Both the position numbers and the translations under genes were made by a program. Of a stretch of 64,000 nucleotides of DNA, positions 17,194-26,291 are shown piece after piece. Origin of the DNA: Alkalibacterium sp. (GTDB taxonomy: Bacteria > Bacillota > Bacilli > Lactobacillales > Carnobacteriaceae_A); assembly GCA_020832185.1 (NCBI GenBank), contig JAFIFE010000006.1:124001-188000 (forward strand), given 5' to 3'. Numbering within the stretch: the first letter of the stretch is position 1; each line of letters opens with the position of its first letter. The notes below the pieces were generated by a model, which saw only the letters and a list, made by a program, of their open reading frames with translations, had not been told where the DNA came from and ran no database searches.

Positions 17194-17230
17194 TTGTTAA
17201 TAGTATAACAAGTCTCTATACTAGAATCAA
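17194..17230. promoter_or_regulatory. Overlapping divergent promoters with TetR operator candidate
   Basis: The + strand has TTGTTA (17194-17199), 17 bases, TATACT (17217-17222). The - strand has TTGATT (17230-17225), 17 bases, TATACT (17207-17202). The two -10 boxes are the arms of a perfect inverted repeat TAGTATA-N9-TATACTA (17201-17223). A single bound repressor would block both promoters, which fits the flanking TetR gene. Confidence 0.7.
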
Positions 17231-17286
17231 AGTTTAAGTGAGCGTTTTCATACGTACTTTGTGAACAAAAGAGGGAGCGAGATGAT

Positions 17287-20200
17287 ATGGAGGATAAACA
17301 GCTATATGCCGGTATGGATGTGGGGTCGACGACCATCAAGCTGGTGGTCCTGGATGAACTGAACCAAGTCGTTTACAAAAAATATGAACGCCATTATTCG
17401 GATATAAAAGAAGCCTCTACACGTCTGATCAACGATGCTCGTTCTGTATTTCACAACATCCCATTATATATGAAAATTACCGGGTCAGGTGGGATCGGAA
17501 TAGCGGAAGTTCTGGATATTTCGTTTATTCAGGAAGTGATTGCGTGTTCGAAGACTGTGGAGCAAGTGATTCCAGCGACAGATGTGGCTATTGAACTTGG
17601 TGGAGAAGATGCGAAAATTACTTTTTTTGGGCAGTCAATGGAGCAGCGGATGAATGGCAGCTGTGCTGGTGGGACAGGGGCCTTTATCGATCAGATGGCC
17701 GGTCTGCTCAAAACAGATGCAAGCGGGCTGAATGAGCTGGCGAAAGCACACAAGAAACTATACCCGATCGCTTCGAGGTGTGGGGTGTTTGCGAAGACAG
17801 ATGTGCAACCCCTGATTAATGACGGCGTGGCAAGAGAAGATATCGCAGCTTCGATTTTTCAGGCAGTAGTGAATCAGACGATCGCAGGACTGGCCTCCGG
17901 TCGGAAGATAAAAGGGAAGGTTGCTTTCCTTGGCGGGCCACTTTATTTCTTAAGCGAATTGCGTCAGCGGTTTATCGAAACGCTGAAAGTGAAAGCAGAA
18001 GATGCGCTCTTTCCTGAGGACCCTCAGCTCTTTGTGGCCATGGGAGCGGCCTTTGATGCTCGAGAAACAGACCCAACCTCATTTACTGACCTGTACAGGC
18101 GCATGACGGAAGAAGATGCCATGGCCCTTGATCCCTCCATTCGTCTTTCTCCATTATTTAGAGATGAAGATGAATTAAATGACTTCAGAGGTCGGCATGC
18201 TGAAGCAAAAATTGATGAGCACCCCCTGCAACAGTATAGTGGGGTGGCATTTCTGGGCATCGATGCCGGATCGACGACAACAAAAGTAACGCTGATCAAT
18301 CCGGAAGGGGAGGTCCTCTGGAAGTATTATGGCTCAAATGAAGGGGACCCGTTAAATAAAACGATTAGTATTTTAAAGGCGTGCTACAATGACATGCCGG
18401 AAGATGTATACATTGGTCGTACCGTAACAACGGGCTACGGCGAAGCGCTGATTAAAAATGCCCTGCAGGTCGATCAGGGTGAAGTAGAAACCATATGTCA
18501 CTATAAAGCAGCGGAACGTTTTCAGCCGGGGGTCGATTTCATTCTAGATATCGGCGGCCAGGATATGAAGGCCATGACGGTTAAAGACGGAGTATTGACA
18601 TCGATCAAGTTAAATGAGGCCTGTTCCAGTGGGTGTGGGTCATTTATCGAAACCTTGGCAAAATCACTGAATTATAATGTGTACGACTTTGCGGATGCGG
18701 CGTTAACCTCTAGAAATCCTGTTGATTTAGGGTCAAGGTGTACGGTGTTTATGAATTCGAAAGTCAGACAGATGCAGAAAGAAGGCGCGAGTGTCGCGGA
18801 TTTGTCGGCAGGTCTGGCAATGTCGGTCATCAAAAACGCGCTTTTCAAAGTCATTAAAATCAAGGACCCGAAGCAGCTGGGTGAAAAAATTGTCTGCCAG
18901 GGCGGGACTTTCAACAATGAATCTGTGCTGAGGTCCTTTGAGAAACTATCCAATCGTGAAGTGATCAGGCCCAACTTAGCCGGTCTAATGGGGGCATACG
19001 GCTGTGCGCTGATTGCTTTGGAAAATTACTGTGCGGGTGAAAATTCAACACTGCTGTCTTTAGAGGAACTTGACAGCTTTACAGCAGAAAAGAAATTTAC
19101 ACGGTGCACTTTATGTGAGGACAAGTGTGCTTTGACGATGACTATCTTTAAAGATGGGCGCCGGTTCGTGACGGGAAACCGCTGCGAAAAAGGGGCAGAT
19201 ATGCATCTCAAAGGACGTGAAAAAGGAGACCGGATCAATTTATATGACTATAAGTATCAGAGACTGTTCGATTATCAGTCACTGAAGAAAAAGGAAGCCC
19301 CACGAGGAACAGTGGGAATTCCAAGAGTCTTGAATATGTATGAGGATTACCCCTTATGGTTCACCTTTTTTAATAAGCTTGGTTTCAGTGTTCAGTTGTC
19401 AGGGCGCTCAAATCAGAAACTTTACGAGGATGGGATCGACACGATTCCTGATGATACGGTCTGTTACCCGGCTAAACTGGTTCATGGACATATCAAGCAG
19501 CTGATACGGAAAAAAGTGGGCCTGATTTTCTTTCCGTGTGTGAATTACCAGCGTAAAGAAGAGAAAACAGCTGTGAATTCATACAACTGTCCGATCGTTA
19601 TTTCATACCCTGACCTGATTTCTGTAAATGTAGACGAGATCCGGGACAGAGAAATCGATTACCTGCACCCTCATCTGAATTTGCTGAATGAGGAGCATGT
19701 GGTCACGACCTTATTTAAGTGTCTAGAAGACAGAGGGGTGTCGCTTGAAGAGGTGAGAGATGCGTATCAATCAGGAATGAATGAGCTGGAGGCGTTCAAA
19801 AAAGAGTTGAAAATAAAGGGCGAAGAAACGCTGAGACATATGCAGATGCATAATGAACAGGGAATTGTGTTGTCAGGACGCCCTTATCATACAGATCCTG
19901 AAGTCAATCACGGCATAGCGAATGTGGTTTCTGAAGAAGGGTTCCATGTGTTGACGGAAGACAGTGTGTTTCATTTACAAGAAGTAGGGGAACTGCGAGT
20001 GGTCAATCAATGGGCCTATCATTCAAGGCTGTATGCGACTGCACGCGTCGTGACGAAGTTTTCCAATCTGGAGATGATTCAGCTGAATTCCTTCGGCTGT
20101 GGACTCGATGCAGTTACCACTGAACAGGTTCAGGACATTCTGGAGCAGTTTGGAAAGATTCATACCGTTCTGAAAATTGATGAGACATCCAACTTAGGTG

Positions 20201-21519
20201 CGATTCGTATCAGGGTGAGATCGCTTAAGGCGGCGATGAAAGCTAGAAATCTCCAGCACATCACTCCTGTGAAGACATACGATTTGCCAGAAACCATCAC
20301 TTTTACAAAAGAAATGAAGACAAAGCACACCCTTCTGCTGCCGATGATGTCACCCATTCACCAGACCGGGTTGATTGACGAAGCATTCAGGGCAAGCGGC
20401 TACGATGTGGTTCAAATTAGTGAAGACACAGGTGTCGAAGGGATTGAAGAAGGGCTGAAATATGTCAATAACGATGCCTGTTTCCCTGCAATCATCACGA
20501 TTGGGCAATTGGTCGAGGCTTTAAAGAGTGGGACTTATGATTTAAATCATACCTCTGTCATGATGACTCAGACAGGGGGAGGGTGCCGAGCGACTAATTA
20601 TATCCCTCTTCTCAAAAAAGCATTAAGCGATGCAGGCTTTCCGGACATTCCTGTTGTGTCAATTTCCGCCGGGAATACGGGCACTCAAAAGCAGGCAGGG
20701 TTCAAGTTGACCCTGCCACTGATTATGAGGATTTCGCTTGGAAGTCTGTATGGCGATCTGTTCCAGAAAGTCGTCTATCGGACACGTCCCTATGAAGTCA
20801 TTGAAGGATCAGTCGATTCTCTGCACCGCTACTGGGTAGAAAAAGTGAAACCCAATATCTACAACGGAAGTGTGCGAGAGTTTAATAGAAACATGAAACA
20901 GATCATTGCTGATTTTGAAGCAATCGAGATAAGCGACACATCGAAGCCTAAAGTCGGGATCGTAGGAGAAATTCTGGTGAAATACTCACCAACGGCTAAC
21001 AATGATGTCGTCAGGCTGCTTGAAAAAGAAGGAGCGGAAGTAGTCGTTCCGGACCTGGTCGGCTTTATGAACTACACTCTTTATACGAAGCAGTATATGG
21101 CAGATGAACTCGGCTTTTCCAAGTGGAGCAAGTCTATTTCCCAGTTTCTGATCAAGCTTATTGAACTGGCTGAAAAACCCATGAACAAGCAGCTAAAGGA
21201 GTCCACAAGGTTTTCTCCGTTCCATTCGATCCATGCTATCGCTGAGGGAGCTCAGTCCATTACGTCAATCGGCAATCACACAGGGGAAGGATGGTACCTG
21301 ACGGGAGAAATCGTTCAGTTCCTCGAAACGGACGTTTTGAATATTCTGATCATGCAGCCGTTCGGGTGTCTGCCGAACCACATCGTCGGAAAGGGGATGC
21401 TGAAGGAGTTTCGAAGACAGTATCCGCATTCCAATATTACAGCGGTGGATTACGACCCGGGATTGTCGATTGTCAACCAGTTGAACCGCATTCGTTTGAT
21501 GCTCGCGGGGGCAAGATAA
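17287..21519 (+). CDS. 2-hydroxyacyl-CoA dehydratase activase fusion protein (BadF/HgdC type)
   Basis: 1410 residues, the usual size of this large fused family. Two BadF/BadG-type ATPase domains with ASKHA folds (DVGSTTIKLVVLD near residue 8 and GIDAGSTTTKVTLI near 325), each followed by the Cys loop that holds the bridging [4Fe-4S] cluster (GSCAGGTGAF and CSSGCGSF). Next a Cys cluster CTLCEDKC...NRCEKG (about 613-640), a DUF2229 domain and a C-terminal HgdB-like domain (about 1010-1410). Such activases drive ATP-dependent one-electron transfer to dehydratases; the substrate here is unknown. Oxygen-sensitive clusters are expected. Controlled by the divergent TetR gene. Confidence 0.88.
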   Translation: MEDKQLYAGMDVGSTTIKLVVLDELNQVVYKKYERHYSDIKEASTRLINDARSVFHNIPLYMKITGSGGIGIAEVLDISFIQEVIACSKTVEQVIPATDVAIELGGEDAKITFFGQSMEQRMNGSCAGGTGAFIDQMAGLLKTDASGLNELAKAHKKLYPIASRCGVFAKTDVQPLINDGVAREDIAASIFQAVVNQTIAGLASGRKIKGKVAFLGGPLYFLSELRQRFIETLKVKAEDALFPEDPQLFVAMGAAFDARETDPTSFTDLYRRMTEEDAMALDPSIRLSPLFRDEDELNDFRGRHAEAKIDEHPLQQYSGVAFLGIDAGSTTTKVTLINPEGEVLWKYYGSNEGDPLNKTISILKACYNDMPEDVYIGRTVTTGYGEALIKNALQVDQGEVETICHYKAAERFQPGVDFILDIGGQDMKAMTVKDGVLTSIKLNEACSSGCGSFIETLAKSLNYNVYDFADAALTSRNPVDLGSRCTVFMNSKVRQMQKEGASVADLSAGLAMSVIKNALFKVIKIKDPKQLGEKIVCQGGTFNNESVLRSFEKLSNREVIRPNLAGLMGAYGCALIALENYCAGENSTLLSLEELDSFTAEKKFTRCTLCEDKCALTMTIFKDGRRFVTGNRCEKGADMHLKGREKGDRINLYDYKYQRLFDYQSLKKKEAPRGTVGIPRVLNMYEDYPLWFTFFNKLGFSVQLSGRSNQKLYEDGIDTIPDDTVCYPAKLVHGHIKQLIRKKVGLIFFPCVNYQRKEEKTAVNSYNCPIVISYPDLISVNVDEIRDREIDYLHPHLNLLNEEHVVTTLFKCLEDRGVSLEEVRDAYQSGMNELEAFKKELKIKGEETLRHMQMHNEQGIVLSGRPYHTDPEVNHGIANVVSEEGFHVLTEDSVFHLQEVGELRVVNQWAYHSRLYATARVVTKFSNLEMIQLNSFGCGLDAVTTEQVQDILEQFGKIHTVLKIDETSNLGAIRIRVRSLKAAMKARNLQHITPVKTYDLPETITFTKEMKTKHTLLLPMMSPIHQTGLIDEAFRASGYDVVQISEDTGVEGIEEGLKYVNNDACFPAIITIGQLVEALKSGTYDLNHTSVMMTQTGGGCRATNYIPLLKKALSDAGFPDIPVVSISAGNTGTQKQAGFKLTLPLIMRISLGSLYGDLFQKVVYRTRPYEVIEGSVDSLHRYWVEKVKPNIYNGSVREFNRNMKQIIADFEAIEISDTSKPKVGIVGEILVKYSPTANNDVVRLLEKEGAEVVVPDLVGFMNYTLYTKQYMADELGFSKWSKSISQFLIKLIELAEKPMNKQLKESTRFSPFHSIHAIAEGAQSITSIGNHTGEGWYLTGEIVQFLETDVLNILIMQPFGCLPNHIVGKGMLKEFRRQYPHSNITAVDYDPGLSIVNQLNRIRLMLAGAR

Positions 21520-21530
21520 ACCAGTCGATC

Positions 21531-21560
21531 AGGAGTCACTGTGCATAAGGCAACTCCTTT
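21531..21560 (+). terminator. Possible terminator after the activase gene
   Basis: AGGAGT and ACTCCT arms around a 16-base loop, followed by TTTTG. Weak. Confidence 0.4.
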
Positions 21561-21623
21561 TGAATTGTGCAGAAAGTCAGGTAAACTAAGGACCACACTG
21601 AAAGAAAAGGATGGATCGAACGA

Positions 21624-22250
21624 GTGGACTCAGAACAAAAGAAAGTCAGCATTTTAAATAAGCTGGTCTCACACTATGGGTATCAGCACTGGTGGGAGAG
21701 TGACAACCGAATCAAGGATTGGGTGTCTATGATCCTCATCCAACAGACCACGCAGCTAAATATGGAACGGGCGCTAGGAAATCTGGAGCCTTACCTGACT
21801 GTTGGACAGCTTTTGAATATGACAGAGGAGAAGCTTCAGGAACTGATTTTACCTGCAGGCTTTTATAAGCAGAAAAGTGCGTATATCAAAGCATTGATGG
21901 AGTGGTTTGACAGTCATGGTCAGGATTTAAAGAAGTTTAAGCAGATTTCTACAGAGGCCTTACGGACAGAGCTGCTTTCGATCAAAGGCGTCGGTCCGGA
22001 AACAGCGGATGCGATGCTGCTGTATATATTTGATCGGAAAGTGTTTATCGGAGATCAGTATGCGATCCGGTTATTCACGCGATTGGGCTTTGGTCCTTAT
22101 AAGAACCTGGGACATATGAGAAGAGAATTCAATCACCTTACCGCAGAGGCATCGCTGAAAGGATGTAAAGAATGGCACGCAGCTATCGATGTCCACGGGA
22201 AAATGTTCCGGACAACGAAAGACCTGGATGAATCCTGGCTGTTTGAGTAA
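21624..22250 (+). CDS. Endonuclease III-like HhH-GPD DNA glycosylase without Fe-S cluster
   Basis: 208 residues. The helix-hairpin-helix (LLSIKGVGPETADAMLLYI) and the catalytic Asp in IGDQYAIRL are present. The Lys that makes EndoIII a lyase is Glu here (GPETAD instead of G-K-TA), and the four C-terminal cluster cysteines are missing. It is therefore probably a monofunctional base glycosylase similar to MagIII-type 3-methyladenine glycosylases. GTG start with only a weak AAAGGA site 14 bases upstream, so the start is uncertain. Confidence 0.75.
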   Translation: MDSEQKKVSILNKLVSHYGYQHWWESDNRIKDWVSMILIQQTTQLNMERALGNLEPYLTVGQLLNMTEEKLQELILPAGFYKQKSAYIKALMEWFDSHGQDLKKFKQISTEALRTELLSIKGVGPETADAMLLYIFDRKVFIGDQYAIRLFTRLGFGPYKNLGHMRREFNHLTAEASLKGCKEWHAAIDVHGKMFRTTKDLDESWLFE

Positions 22251-22281
22251 GAGAGGAAAACAGTAAAATAGATTACGAATG

Positions 22282-22361
22282 AGCGACTGTCTTTGGGGCA
22301 CCCCTTTTAGAGATTTGGAGACGAATTTTTGAAAAAAGGGAGTGCAGACAGTCGCTTTTTT
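22282..22361 (+). terminator. Long hairpin terminator after the glycosylase gene
   Basis: Outer arms AGCGACTGTCT and complement pair perfectly over 11 bp and run into six T. Inner segments (GCACCCCTTTT against AAAAAAGGGAGTGC) extend the pairing, giving an unusually long interrupted stem of about 75 bases. Confidence 0.75.
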
Positions 22362-22393
22362 CAGTAAATGAGTATAAAAGTGAGGGGAAAGGT

Positions 22394-22422
22394 TTGACAA
22401 TAGATGCTATTATGGCTATACT
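22394..22422 (+). promoter_or_regulatory. copB promoter
   Basis: Consensus TTGACA, 17 bases, TATACT. An imperfect inverted repeat CGATTAC-AAGC-GTAAACG (22431-22448) lies just downstream and could be the operator for metal control; it does not match the classic CopY TACANNTGTA box exactly. Confidence 0.75.
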
Positions 22423-22466
22423 CTACTTAACGATTACAAGCGTAAACGATAAAAGGAGGACTTGAA

Positions 22467-24545
22467 ATGAATCATACAGATAAGCACCACAAGCAGCATA
22501 AAAGTCATGATGAAGGTCAGTCTCATGACGGACATATTCACCATGCTCATCATGAAGAGCAACTGGAGCATGACACACATGATTCTCATGAAGGGGGCGG
22601 GCATGAGCACCATCACCATGGAAACTTTAAGGAGCTCTTCCTCAGATCTCTTCCGCTGGGCGTTGTTATCATGATCCTTTCACCTCTGATGGGTATCACC
22701 TTGCCTTTGCAGTTTACTTTTATGTATTCAGATATCCTGGTAGCCGTATTGTCTACTATTTTATTAGCTTACGGTGGCCGGCCATTTTATCAGGGAGCTG
22801 TGGATGAATTCAGACAGAAAGAACCGGGTATGATGTCCCTGATATCTTTAGGGATCACAGTATCATACGTGTATAGTGTGTACGCAGTGATTGCTCATTA
22901 CGTCACCGGACAACATGTCATGGAGTTCTTCTTCGAGTTCGCTTCGCTACTGCTCATCATGCTTTTAGGACACTGGATCGAAATGAGAGCTGTAGGAGAA
23001 GCCGGAGATGCTCAGCGCTCGCTTGCTGAACTTTTACCAAAGGATGCACACGTGGTTCTTGAAGACGAGTCGATCGATACGCGACCCGTCTCTGAACTGA
23101 GAGTAGGAGACATTGTTCGCGTGCAGGGTGGGGAAAACATTCCGGCAGACGGTATTATCATAAAAGGTCAATCCAGGGTCAACGAAGCATTATTAACAGG
23201 CGAATCAAAACCTACTGAGAAAAAAGTCGGAGATGAAGCCATCGGTGGATCCACAAACGGAGACGGTGTGTTATTCGTAAAAGTGAAAGAAACGGGAGAC
23301 AAATCGTTTATTTCTCAAGTACAGACCCTGATTGGTCAAGCCCAGAATCAGCCATCGCGAGCAGAAAATATCGCCCAGAGAGTGGCAGGGTTGTTGTTTT
23401 ATATTGCGGTCATTGTTGCGTTTATTGCCTTTGTTTTCTGGTTATTCGTCGTTGACTTGCAGACAGCCGTTATCTTTACAGTAACCACGTTAGTTATCGC
23501 TTGTCCACATGCTCTAGGATTGGCTATCCCGCTGGTTACTGCAAGAAGTACGAGTCTGGGAGCCAGTAGAGGATTGCTAGTCAAAGACCGTGAAGCACTC
23601 GAACTTGCAGTCAAGTCAGACATCATGATTCTGGACAAGACAGGGACACTGACAACGGGTGAATTTAAAGTGTTGAATGTAGAGGCGATTGGTGACACGT
23701 ACTCTCAAGAGGAAGTCATTGGTTTAATGGCAGGAATCGAAGGGGGATCTAGTCACCCGATTGCGCAATCCATCATTAGTTTTGCACAAGAGGAAAAGGT
23801 CGCTTCTACTGAATTTGACTCAAACGAAGTGGTATCTGGTTCAGGAGTAGAAGGCGAATCAAATGGAAGAAAGTACCAGCTGGTCAGCCAGAAAGCGTAT
23901 GGAAAAGAGCTGGATATCACTATTCCCAAAGGCTCTACAGTCAGTATCTTAACTGAAAATGGGCAGGCAATCGGGACAGTCTCTTTAGGAGATGAACTGA
24001 AGCAGACAAGTAGAGAACTGATCAACGTTCTTAAGTCAAAAGGCATTCAACCACTAATGGCTACTGGAGACAATGAAAAAGCAGCTCAAGGGGTAGCCGA
24101 TGAATTAGGGATCGAGTACAGAGCAAACCAGTCTCCGCAAGACAAGTATGATTTAGTAGAATCAATGAAGAACCAAGGGAAGACAGTCATCATGGTGGGG
24201 GACGGTGTAAACGATGCACCATCCCTGTCACTCGCAGATGTAGGAGTAGCAGTCGGTGCAGGCACACAGGTCGCATTGGATTCAGCTGATATCGTACTGA
24301 CACAGTCCAATCCTGGCGATATCATTTCTTTCATCGAACTGGCAGGCAAGACGACACGTAAAATGAAACAAAATCTAGTTTGGGGAGCGGGTTACAACTT
24401 TATTGCCATCCCTATAGCGGCCGGCATTTTGACCCCAATTGGTATTTCGCTGACCCCGGCAGTCGGAGCTATTTTAATGTCCCTTTCAACAGTTATCGTA
24501 GCAGTGAATGCCATGTTCCTGAAATTGGACAAAGTTGAAGCATAA
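22467..24545 (+). CDS. copB: CopB-type copper-exporting P1B-ATPase
   Basis: 692 residues. The N-terminus has 19 His in the first 51 residues and no CXXC domain. The membrane metal site is CPH (346-348, in IACPHALG), the mark of the CopB group rather than CPC CopA. The phosphorylation site is DKTGTLTTG (Asp390), the A-domain has LLTGES and the P-domain [10 protein letters not shown]. The last helices show [12 protein letters not shown] and [12 protein letters not shown]. It exports copper across the membrane using ATP. Monocistronic with its own strong promoter; no copY, copZ or copA is beside it. Confidence 0.92.
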   Translation: MNHTDKHHKQHKSHDEGQSHDGHIHHAHHEEQLEHDTHDSHEGGGHEHHHHGNFKELFLRSLPLGVVIMILSPLMGITLPLQFTFMYSDILVAVLSTILLAYGGRPFYQGAVDEFRQKEPGMMSLISLGITVSYVYSVYAVIAHYVTGQHVMEFFFEFASLLLIMLLGHWIEMRAVGEAGDAQRSLAELLPKDAHVVLEDESIDTRPVSELRVGDIVRVQGGENIPADGIIIKGQSRVNEALLTGESKPTEKKVGDEAIGGSTNGDGVLFVKVKETGDKSFISQVQTLIGQAQNQPSRAENIAQRVAGLLFYIAVIVAFIAFVFWLFVVDLQTAVIFTVTTLVIACPHALGLAIPLVTARSTSLGASRGLLVKDREALELAVKSDIMILDKTGTLTTGEFKVLNVEAIGDTYSQEEVIGLMAGIEGGSSHPIAQSIISFAQEEKVASTEFDSNEVVSGSGVEGESNGRKYQLVSQKAYGKELDITIPKGSTVSILTENGQAIGTVSLGDELKQTSRELINVLKSKGIQPLMATGDNEKAAQGVADELGIEYRANQSPQDKYDLVESMKNQGKTVIMVGDGVNDAPSLSLADVGVAVGAGTQVALDSADIVLTQSNPGDIISFIELAGKTTRKMKQNLVWGAGYNFIAIPIAAGILTPIGISLTPAVGAILMSLSTVIVAVNAMFLKLDKVEA

Positions 24546-24548
24546 TTA

Positions 24549-24951
24549 CTAAAAGGTGGTTTTCATAACGGAATAGGTAGCACTCGAGGGAAGAGAATTA
24601 GTCGAGTGCGACACAAAACTGAGTTACTGTAGGACTCGAGAGAAGAAGATTAGTCGAGTGCGACACAAAACTGAGTTACTGTAGGACTCGAGGGAAGAAG
24701 ACTGGTTGAGTGTGACACAAAACTGAGTTACTGTAGGACTCGAGAGAAGAAGACTGGGTGAGTGTGACACAAAACCGAGTTACTGTAGCACTCGAGAGGA
24801 AAAGACTGGGTGAGTGTGACACAAAACTGAGTTACTGTAGGACTCGAGAGAAGAAAATCAGGTGAGTGCGACATAAAACTGAGTTACTGTAGGACTCGAG
24901 GGAAGAAGATTAGTCGAGTGCGACACAACACTTGAAAATAGCTGGGACTTA
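24549..24951 (+). repeat. Tandem array of 52-bp GAGT/ACTC elements (array 1)
   Basis: Seven GAGT cores at 24604, 24656, 24708, 24760, 24812, 24864 and 24916, exactly 52 bp apart. ACTC lies 30 bases after each, then 22 bases lead to the next GAGT. A decayed GACTT closes the array at 24946, and a partial first unit starts with ACTC at 24582. Units differ by few substitutions. ACTCGA and TCGAGT arms around the linker form a hairpin; changes in later copies (TTGAGT, GTGAGT) keep G-T pairing. There are no unique spacers and no open frame. It lies between convergent copB and oxidoreductase genes. Confidence 0.9.
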
Positions 24952-24996
24952 AACGGGCTAACAGGAGCGAATGACTAAATATAATATCAAATGCAG

Positions 24997-25045
24997 AAAA
25001 AGAAGGTGACTGAATCGGAACATTCGATTCTGTCACCTTCTTTTT
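24997..25045. terminator. Strong bidirectional terminator
   Basis: AAAAAGAAGGTGAC pairs perfectly with GTCACCTTCTTTTT, and the inner GAATCG/CGATTC extends the stem. T runs exist on both strands. It sits just after the end of the oxidoreductase gene. Confidence 0.85.
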
Positions 25046-25058
25046 ATATCGATTTGAA

Positions 25059-26267
25059 TTAGTCTTCTTCTTTTTCTCTGATCAAGCCTTTCAATCCTTC
25101 CTTAGATGCGGGAGGACTTTGTAGAACGGCTCTGACTTCATCTAAATCAGGTTCAACGTTCCATGTGATGATACCGACGGGTTTGTCGTCTTTCAAGTAG
25201 TACACGACTTTTCCGCCGTCCACTTCATCAATATAATAGTCGAGTTCCGGATCCAGGGTGCCGATTGCTTTCCAGGAAATATCGAAGACAACTGAATAAA
25301 AGTAGGGGGTGTAATCATACGGCACATGGGCACCAGCCATATTTTTCCCAGCTGTCGTCCCGGATTTTCTAGCATGGTCCACGTGTTCAATTCGGTTACG
25401 TCCTAAAATTGGATCGGGATAAGACACGATATCGCCTGCAGCATAAATGTCTGGGTCGGAAGTTTTCAGATACTCGTCTGCTGTCACACCATCGTCCACA
25501 CCTAAACCGGCTTCTTCTGCTAAACTCAATCGTGGTTTGACGCCGACACCTAACACAAGCGCATCGCCTTTGAGTGTTTCCCCATTTTCAAGTGTCAAAA
25601 TGACTTGATCCTCTTCGATTGAATAAGAATCCGCGCGGGTACTGTTCATCAGCGTGATGCCATGATTTTTGTAATGTTCTTCATATTCCTTAGCCAGCTC
25701 TTCAGGAAATCGGTTGCCACTCAGCATGTCCTGAGGATAAATGAACGTGACTTTCGTATCATTGAGTGCCAGGTTGGCGGCCAGTTCGGTGCCGATATAG
25801 CTCCCGCCCACGACCAACACATGTTTTCCTTCCCCAGCATACTTACCTCTAAGATCCCGGTAGTCTTTCCATGAACGAAACGCCAGAACGCGGTCATCTT
25901 CAGGTCCTTCGATGCGCTTAGGCTCCCCGCCCGTTGAAAGCAGACATTTTTTGTACTCAAATTGTCGCCCGTCTGATGTTTTAACAATCTTATTTTTTGT
26001 ATCGATGGAAACGACTTCAGCCTCAAGGAAAATATCTGCGTCCGTTTTTTCCGATGTGTTTAATGAGACTTTATCTTCTGTAAATTCTTCGTCTGTCCAG
26101 AGTTTTTTAGATAAGGCTGGTCTAGTATAGGGTTCATCCTGATCAGTAGTGATAATACCGATCGACCCAGTGCTGTCCACTTCACGAATGCCTTCTGCTG
26201 CATAAGCTGCGGACATTCCGCCACCGACCATTAAGTAATCATAGTATTTGACTGTTTCTTCCATCAT
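25059..26267 (-). CDS. FAD-dependent pyridine nucleotide-disulfide-type oxidoreductase
   Basis: 402 residues. FAD site VGGGMSAAYAA at the N-terminus, NAD(P) site VVGGSYIGTELA near 155, a second FAD motif IYAAGDIVSYPDP near 270 and a C-terminal dimer-like domain. The set matches ferredoxin/rubredoxin reductase or AIF-like enzymes. No redox-active CXXXXC is seen, so it is not a disulfide reductase. The electron acceptor is unknown. Start at the double ATG after AAAAGGA. It is the second gene of an operon, 24 bp behind an SDR. Confidence 0.85.
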   Translation of the reverse strand: MMEETVKYYDYLMVGGGMSAAYAAEGIREVDSTGSIGIITTDQDEPYTRPALSKKLWTDEEFTEDKVSLNTSEKTDADIFLEAEVVSIDTKNKIVKTSDGRQFEYKKCLLSTGGEPKRIEGPEDDRVLAFRSWKDYRDLRGKYAGEGKHVLVVGGSYIGTELAANLALNDTKVTFIYPQDMLSGNRFPEELAKEYEEHYKNHGITLMNSTRADSYSIEEDQVILTLENGETLKGDALVLGVGVKPRLSLAEEAGLGVDDGVTADEYLKTSDPDIYAAGDIVSYPDPILGRNRIEHVDHARKSGTTAGKNMAGAHVPYDYTPYFYSVVFDISWKAIGTLDPELDYYIDEVDGGKVVYYLKDDKPVGIITWNVEPDLDEVRAVLQSPPASKEGLKGLIREKEED

Positions 26268-26291
26268 AGGTGCATGCTCCTTTTAGTTTAT

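Noticed and set aside
24549-24951. CRISPR array
   Set aside because: Units are contiguous at 52 bp and nearly identical throughout, with no unique spacers, and no cas gene is in the window. The same holds for the array at 32940-33450.
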